A stretch of DNA of 64,000 nucleotides. Origin: Jacaranda mimosifolia (lineage: Eukaryota > Streptophyta > Magnoliopsida > Lamiales > Bignoniaceae). The stretch lies in NCBI GenBank assembly GCA_018894105.1, contig CM032117.1:43324501-43388500 (forward strand). The letters run 5' to 3'. The translations under genes were made by a program, and so were the position numbers. The notes under the pieces were generated by a model. The model did not search any database. It was not told where the DNA came from and saw only the letters and a program-made list of their open reading frames with translations. Shown here piece by piece: positions 57,360 to 64,000 of the stretch (position 1 is its first letter; the number at the start of each line of letters is the position of its first letter).

Positions 57360-59380
57360 CAAACTATGGATAATCTTCCTCCTAATTGTTTGGCTTTTCA
57401 CGTGCCATGTCTAAAGGCGATCTTCGCTTCCCTATAGCTAAACCTATAGCGAATAATATCCGTCATCTAGGTGTCTACCGTACACTACTTTTGCCTAATT
57501 CCATTAGGATCTCGAATGTTTGGAACTTGTTTCATGTGAAATATTACGATCTCGAACCATCCTTCGTGAATTTTTGGAAATTGTTTCATGTGAATTTTTC
57601 AGCTAGGTCAGGTACTAGGGGTTTCTACTACATCACAACTCATTCAAATGTTTGCTTTTTGAGTAAAATGCCTTCTTCTGGTTCGTGGAAACATAAGCGG
57701 TTTTATATCAAAACTCTTCCACACAGTCCTTGGAATGTTCGAAGATCTTGGCGCACAGACAAACTGAATTTTGCAACCTCGGAGGAACCATCCTAGGATG
57801 AGGGGTTTGTCAAGAGCTTAATAGATCAACCTTTTGAGCTCCCAACCCTTCTTACAAAAGAAACACTAAAACTTGTTAATTTGACCCCTACACCTGTTCG
57901 ACCTTGAAATTCTTTGGGTAATTGTTATTCTTTGTACCTTTCTTTCTCTATTATTTTCCTTAAATTAATTCCTATGTTCTAAAAGATGGATTTGAGGGCA
58001 GCTTTAGCTAGTATGGTGCGACATCTTTGGGCCGACACCGAAGCTTCATAGGAAGATGAGGCTGGGTCTACAACAGTCAGTCGCCACGTTCAACTTAGCG
58101 ATCAAACCCCAACTCATGCAACTGGGTCATCAAGAACTCCCCCTGCTCCTCTGCCGGTGTCTATCATTCCTATTGAGGTTGGGGGTTCCTCTTCTCCTGA
58201 CTTGGCTTTACCTCGCACTCCATTCCCTCCAGCTTAAATTGATGATATCGACTCGGTGGGTGTCGTTGGGGAGGGCTCTACAGCAACCCCAAAGTCTCAT
58301 GGTCATAAGAGGGCTCGCTCGAGTGAAGATACTGGGAAATCCAAGGTGCTTTATAGTTCAATCAATATTTAAGAAGACTGGGCCAAAAAACAAAAAAAGT
58401 TTCGGCAACACTATTACTACTCTAAAGTAAACTCGCTATTCTGTTGAACATGCTACCGATTCAGTAACTTTAGATAATGTGGGGAAATTGAGTGCTAGGC
58501 TTCCAGAGAGACGAGCCAACCGCAAGCATTAGCCCATCCCCAATCATAGCGCGGCTGCTTTACATCATACGACTATTCTGTGCAGAACTAGGATAAATTT
58601 ATACGACTAGTACAACAATGTTGGGATGGACTTCGACTAGGCTATCTTAACTAATATATCTCTCTTGAGTTTGGAGAAACAGATGGCTCATAACCTTATG
58701 TAGGTATAACTTTGGCTTTGATTTTTTATTCTTATTGTCCATGCCTTTGAAAAAATTTATTCTACAGATGGTCGCTCTCACTCAAAAACTCACTCGATAA
58801 AACGTGGTTTGGCGAAATCAAAAAGTTGAGGTTGACCAAAATCTTAAGTCAGCTCGCGAAGCTTTGATGAAAGTTGAGAGTTTGGCTAGCAAAGCCCAAT
58901 CCAAGCTTAAATCGGCTATATGGAGGCCTTGGCTTTGAAAGATCTTGCGTTGAAAATCAAAGAGAGCTTGATAGCAGAACAGCAGAAAAAATATTAAATC
59001 TTTGAAAATCAAGCTCGATACTGCACAAAATGAACTGACTACAGTAAAAGATTCTTTAGAACAGGAGAAGCACGACCAATATGAGGTTGGCCGAAAGGAA
59101 GGTGCTCTCAGGAACCAGAAGTTGGAGGAATTTCAAAACTAGCTAAAAGAAATTCGACACAAGCCTGTTGAGAACTTCGTGAAAACTTATGTCTTTAACT
59201 ACGCTTTTGAGAAGGCAAAGGCCTAGCCTACTCGTTTGGGTAGGGTAAAGGAAGGTTTTGACCTACACCAACTGGATATGTGCAAGGACAACAAGCTACA
59301 GGATTATCTGCCCATGCAACTGCCCAAGTTCAAGAAAGATGAATTTGCTTTTATTCTTCCTCTCGACCCCAAGAGTTGAA
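57360..59380 (+). pseudogene. Antisense ORF of the Tat element (PF04195 Transposase_28-like)
   Basis: In plus-strand order: a Ser-rich stretch (about 57150-57230); then MSKGDLRFPIAKPIANNI, NSIRISNVWNLFHV, RGFYYITTHSN and KHKRFYIKTLPHSPWNV, the layout of PF04195 gypsy-type transposon proteins. The same frame continues through RAALASMVRHLWADTE, a Pro/Ser-rich linker and HKRARSSEDTGKSK. A coiled coil follows (LDTAQNELTTVKDSLEQEK, 59007-59070), ending near 59380 with LPKFKKDEFAFILPLDPKS. Only a few stops and frameshifts break it. It is transcriptionally opposite to integrase. The function is unknown. Confidence 0.6.
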
Positions 59381-59710
59381 ATGTTTAGACTTGTATTGTT
59401 TTTGCACTTCTATATATAGTTTGTCTTGCTCCAGGTCGGCATTAGATGTTTTTGACTTTTAAACGTTTGAATATATCTTTTGTATAGACCAGACCATTAT
59501 CTTTTTGCTTTTTGCAACTATGTCAAGAGAAAGGTTATTTTTGCCTCATTAATGGAATAGCTAATTTATATGATCTCAATTATATTGCCTTATTTTTATG
59601 ATGGCTATATTTTGCACTTTCACAAGCAACTGCTATATCGGTTTGAATAACTATTTTCCAAGTAAACATGAGTATTGATGTTATTCAACATTGACATATT
59701 AAGGAGCATT

Positions 59711-59905
59711 TGAATTCACGCGAATATATTAATCCTTTAAGAACTTTGTTTTAAGGTCGCATGATACCTAAATTGTATATCGGGACTTAGAGAAACAACA
59801 ATGTGTAGTTGAATTCATGTGGATATATTAATCCTTTACGACTTTGTTTTTAGGTCGCACGATACCTGAATTGTATGTCGAGACTCAGGGAAACAACAAT
59901 CTTTA
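59711..59905. repeat. Two-unit tandem repeat in the 3' region of the Tat element
   Basis: Two units of about 99 bases, each starting TGAATTCA and containing ATATATTAATCCTTTA and TTGTATRTCGRGACT blocks. Such arrays are known in the 3' regions of Tat/Ogre retrotransposons. Confidence 0.75.
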
Positions 59906-60589
59906 AAATATTGCTCATAATTTGAATATTTAGTTTGTTCACGACCTGTATGTCATGACCCATATCTGACCTCTTATTTGTGCGTCATGTTGTCGCCTTT
60001 TAGGTTATTATGTTGGATAGTAAAATTTATAGTTCTTATCACTGTTTTAGCCCTTACTGAACTTTAAAAGTTGGGGCACTCTTTTGCATATGCACTTCTT
60101 TTTTTAAGTTGCTTTTTGCAACCTCTTTAGGTCATTGACATTACAACTTAGTCTTTTCCAGCTAATGTCGTGTCGGAGTGGATGTCTATTTATATAGATC
60201 TTGATATTATATCTTTTTCAGATAATGTTTATCCATTTATCTTACGATCTATTTTGCCAAATTTTTGATTTCGTTTATGGACATCATTCTTGATTCATAT
60301 TATTTTTTATCACCGACCTTCCTAGGTCATCGATATTTCAATTGTCTTTAGCAAACTATTTTTCTTTTTTTTTTTTTTGCCTGTTCACGGAGTTGTTGTA
60401 TGATTTATCCCATTGCTTATGGAATGTAGTATAAAGATCATTTAAAGATGAAAAAAGGTTTAAGTTTCATTGACATCATAAGGTCTTGCTGTAGAAGACA
60501 TTCCTAAGTTTTACCCAATTTCTTTTAGAGCAAAAGCTTTACATGATTTTGATTCATGCTAACTATACATAAAACTTTTTTAGGTTCTT

Positions 60590-61395
60590 CATCATCCATG
60601 ATCGAGGCAATGCCTTTCCTTCAATGGTTTCCAGTTGGTATGTTCCCTAATTGGCCATACACATGATTCTAAACGGGCTTTCCCAATTTGGGTCCCATTT
60701 CACTAAACATTTCAACACTTCTACCATTTTGAGAAGTAGGTTTCCCACTTGAAAACTTCTTTGTTTGATCTTCCTATTGTAAGCTGCTGCCATAGCTTGC
60801 TTATACATCTTGATTTTGAGGTGTGCTCTTTCTTATTTTTCTTTGATAACGTCGAGTTCAAAGTTCATTTCCTCTTGATTTTCCTTAGTATTATATTATA
60901 ATTCCTGACTCAATCTGTAGGCATTCCAATTTTTACTGGTATTACGGCTTCTAAACTGTATACTAAGCTAAATGAAGTCTCCTATGTTGCAACTCTCGTT
61001 ATTGTTCGATATGCCCACAATACCCCTAGTAGCTCTTCTGGCCAATCCCCTTTAGCTTCTCCCAATCTGGTTTTTAGGTGCTTCAGTATGGATTTGTTGG
61101 TGACCTCTGTTTGTCCATTAGTTTGGGGATTGCCTACAAAAGTGAAATTTTGCTTGATGTTAAGTTCCTTACACCATGCCATAATGTTTTTTCCTTGGAA
61201 TTGATTCCCATTGTTGGAGATTAATACCCTTGAAAGTCTATATTGGCAAACTATAATCTTCCATATGAAGCCCATCACTTCCTTTTATGAGATATTCGAT
61301 ATTGGCTCCGCTTCCACCCATTTAATGAAGTATTCTATTCCCTCAATAATGTATTTCATCTGCCCCCTTAGTCTTTGCTCTCTTATGTTCAAATG
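60590..61395 (-). pseudogene. Integrase relic (core and C-terminal domain)
   Basis: The minus strand reads EYFIKWVEAEPISNIS, then LISNNGNQFQGKNIMAWC, then NPQTNGQTEVTNKSIL and LLGVLWAYRT. The C-terminal domain is at 60600-60850. The middle catalytic residue appears as Asn in SNNGNQF instead of SDNGxQF, and a stop follows EPISNIS. The catalytic Glu in GQTEVTN is present. The core starts without its first catalytic Asp block. Confidence 0.75.
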
Positions 61396-63399
61396 AAGCA
61401 AACTTTTTCTAAGGCGCATAAAAGAATTCAAAATACTTAGAGAAATTTATATTTTGAAATCTAAGAAAAACATATATTATGCTTAAAATAATTCTTACGT
61501 CAAATTCCCCAAACCACGTCGTTCTAGCTGCCTCTAGATAACAAAATCCAAAAGAAGGATTTCCAACAAAGTTGCCCGTTGGAAATCTTTCAAAAACTTG
61601 AATTAAAAAGTCAAATGAGTAACATCTAATTTGATATAGACTATATAGAAGTAGATATAAACAATACAAAAGCTTTGGTGAATAGTATTTAATCATCTAA
61701 GATGTCTATTGGCAAATATGCAATGTAAGTACCCACTTATACTTTTAAGTGTCAATCAATGAATACTCATAATTCGAATAACACAAAATCTTGAATAACG
61801 CATATTATCCGCATAACATGATGCAATTATTCAAATATGGATAAAAAAAATCCAAATAACTCCTATAATGTGAATAACAAAATTCGAATAATCCTAATAA
61901 CTCATGCTCCGAATAGCAAATTATTAGTGTCATTTAATCAACTATTGATTCATCCGTAAATGTCATCAGTAACTTCTATAATTGAAAGTAGACTAAGTCC
62001 ATTTGTCATAGAGAAAGCACAATTTCAATAACATATTGAAACACGTAATAATTGAGAAATGTATGAAATATTATTTTTGTCAACCTCGTCAATTCAAATA
62101 ATTACATCTCTCATACATTAATACTCAATATTTTTTTTTTCTAAAACTATTAATACTCAATATTAGTAACAAAATTTTTGAAATGATGTAAATGACAAAT
62201 AAATCGAGGATTGGAACATCTATGGTCCATTGGCATTCCAATCCTCACTTTATTTGTCATTTACATCAAACAAATTCAGGTAGATAAAAAGTCCTAAAAA
62301 TTTATGTGATGAATGATACATTCTATCAAAAACTTCCTTATATAAGAGACTTCAAATTGCCCCCAAAACAAGACTCAACAAAATATGAGTTGCATCACTT
62401 CAATTGCAAATAACTGATAATTTCATAAGCACATAGTGGCACATAAACACTCCACCTTATATCCATAGTCATCATGCGAGCAATTAAAAACCAATCAGTA
62501 ACAAATAAGAAGGCTTCAACCCTTCTGCCAACATCCTATCCTCCTTCTAATTCCACCAACTCTAAATACTAAAAGAATATGTAAAATAAAAAAAGGTACA
62601 CAACACTTACCTCGAAATGCTCCAAAAAACTACACTCAAAAGATAGTATTCACCACAATCGAGATTTCTTATGTCATTAAGCATGTGCTATAATATCAGT
62701 ATTTCACTTTAGATGAACTATGGAATTCAACAAAAATCAATGCTTTAAGTATTTGGTCACATTATTGCATATAATTACGCATATTAATTCAAAAAAAAAT
62801 CAATACATGCTATAATCCAAACAAAGCAACCTATATCATAATTTACAGAATGATAATCAATCTAAAATTTTCTTACATATGCACATAATTATCCATAAAT
62901 TATAGTTCCACAGACTAAACTAAAACTTATAAACTTAATAGAATTCAGCATATACCAACACAAACTTTAACTTAACCTAAACTCTAATCGAATATTTAAT
63001 TCATAGAAAAACATAAATCTAACATTATATAACAACCTTTAATATAAATGCAAATTTTAATTTAGATTTAAGCTAATGCATAAGTTATTAAATCATAATT
63101 AAAAAATTTACCTTACTTAGTTGGGAATAATAAAAAATAAGATCTGAAAACTTGAAACTAAAATTAAACAAAAAAAAATATTATTAAAATTAAAAACACA
63201 TAATATAAATAAAAAATAAGGCCAAATCTAGCTTGTAACTGGTGGCCAGATATGGCCGCCGCGACCAGCAAATGTTGATCGCTGGCTGCACGACCAATAG
63301 CCGAAAAAGTCATCGTTGATGGCGGCAACAATATATGTGAAAAGAAAAGGAAAAGAAAAAGTGGGGACCTCACCTCTCTCAAAGGAGTCGCAAATTTTT
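61396..63399. other. AT-rich spacer, possibly interior of a CACTA element
   Basis: Non-coding AT-rich sequence beyond the retroelement truncation, with a foldback at 62184-62268. Part of it may be the interior of the CACTA element whose end lies at 63858, but the other terminus was not found. Confidence 0.4.
62184..62268. repeat. 85-nt near-perfect foldback (33-bp arms)
   Basis: The left arm 62184-62216 and the right arm 62236-62268 are reverse complements over 33 bases except for two mismatches near the middle (ATC against AGT). The loop is 19 bases. The stem includes TGATGTAAATGACAAATAAA and ends GAGGATTGGAA. Size and pairing fit a miRNA-like precursor or a tiny inverted-repeat element; nothing here shows which. 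Confidence 0.7.
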
Positions 63400-63858
63400 T
63401 TTTAGAATAGATATTCTTTTAAATTGCAATGAAAAAAATCCGTCACAAAACTTAGGGTTTGTTTTTGCAATTTTACAGTGGACTTTCAGAATCTGTGCAA
63501 TTTTTTTTTTTAAATCATTTCTTAATTTTGCAAGAAAAAAGTCCGACGCAAAAGTTTCGCGATGGATTTTACAAGTGCAAACATTCTAATGCAACTTTAT
63601 TTTTCATTTTTCTTTTTTAAAAATACAAGAGCGATCAATTCTATATCCTTGCAAATCTACTTATTTGTGATGGATAAAGCCGTTGCAAAATATTTTAATA
63701 ATATTTTAAAAAAAAATTGCAACAGATTTTTTCCATTGCGAAAGGTGCAAGTTAATTTATTCAATCTTTGCCATTTTGCAATGGATTTTTTTGCGATGGT
63801 CGATGGCTTTTTTTGCAACGATAAAAAATCCATTGTAATTTACAATCTTTTAATAGTG
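63400..63858 (-). mobile_element. Terminal region of a second CACTA element
   Basis: The right edge, reverse-complemented, reads CACTATTAAAAGATTGTAAA, a CACTA terminus ending at 63858. The preceding 400 bases are full of short subterminal motifs in both orientations (GCGATGGATTTT, GCAATGGATTTTTT, AATCCRTYGC). Similar GCGACGG-type motifs mark plant CACTA ends. The other terminus was not found within the window. Confidence 0.55.
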
Positions 63859-63869
63859 TAGTAATTCAT

Positions 63870-64000
63870 TTGCATTTAGTCCCAAGAGGCATATGCACCA
63901 AATAAAAAAGAAAACAATGGCAACGGTTTCATGCAAAGACTAATGAATGAGCTACAATTATACCACTATAAGACCCCTTAGGGGTCTGTGGCGAATGGCG
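63870..64000 (+). repeat. Start of a third Tat tandem-repeat module (continues off window)
   Basis: CCAAGAGGCATATGCACCAA at 63882 and CCACTATAAGACCCCTTAGG near 63964 match the head and first unit of the module at 18612-19070 in the same order and orientation. The element carrying it continues to the right. Confidence 0.6.

Larger units (their letters stand above)
56725..61395 (-). mobile_element. Tat-lineage Ty3/gypsy retrotransposon with antisense ORF (5' truncated)
   Basis: Minus orientation: integrase (60590-61395), a 3' region with a tandem repeat (59711-59905), an antisense ORF on the plus strand (57360-59380), a polypurine tract and the LTR (56320-56724). Everything upstream of the integrase core is absent, so the element is truncated at about 61395. 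Its integrase tail and LTR are homologous to those at 35.4-36.3 kb. Confidence 0.72.

Overview
This is nuclear DNA from a flowering plant, most likely a eudicot. It is AT-rich, carries two spliced genes with GT-AG introns whose products match plant-specific members of their families, and is otherwise filled with degraded plant transposable elements. I cannot name the species. I see no bacterial, organellar or viral gene set, no rRNA or tRNA gene and no CRISPR array.

Host genes. Positions 1-5289 (minus strand) hold most of an ABCB-type ABC transporter gene (closest to the ABCB8 type). Eight exons give 1059 codons, and the end of the second nucleotide-binding domain lies off the left edge. Positions 44162-52372 (minus strand) hold a complete 14-exon gene for the plant GT21 ceramide glucosyltransferase (glucosylceramide synthase, 519 aa). 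Both reading frames are open across every junction I placed, so both genes look functional. They act separately: one in membrane export, the other in sphingolipid synthesis.

Repeats, left to right. 5.3-11 kb is AT-rich spacer with a SINE (12-bp target duplication) and a Stowaway-like MITE. 11.1-16.7 kb looks like a GRF-zinc-finger DNA transposon split by a 4.4-kb CACTA transposon. 16.7-21.4 kb is a wrecked plus-strand Ty3/gypsy element of the Tat lineage with an antisense extra ORF. 21.45-24.40 and 28.07-31.43 kb are two related solo LTRs of about 2.9 kb, probably Tekay/Del type, the second carrying a nested GC-rich TIR element. Between them, at 25.1-25.7 kb, is a tandem three-LTR TRIM with a perfect 5-bp target duplication. 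33.39-34.48 kb is a non-autonomous Helitron with both canonical ends. 35.4-41.7 kb is a mosaic of minus-strand Tat fragments (LTR, integrase tail, second RNase H, RNase H, RT, protease, tandem repeats, gag, leader). 41.7-43.4 kb is a plus-strand chromovirus-like pol relic just downstream of the glucosyltransferase gene. 55.2-55.9 kb is an unclassified insertion with 16-bp direct repeats. 56.3-61.4 kb is a second minus-strand Tat element that again has an antisense ORF between integrase and LTR. 61.4-64 kb holds a near-perfect 85-nt foldback, one end of another CACTA element and the start of a Tat tandem-repeat module.

No wholly new biological system is evident. The most interesting items are the antisense ORFs in two independent Tat elements, the shared tandem-repeat module, the nested insertions with readable target sites, and the 62.2-kb foldback.
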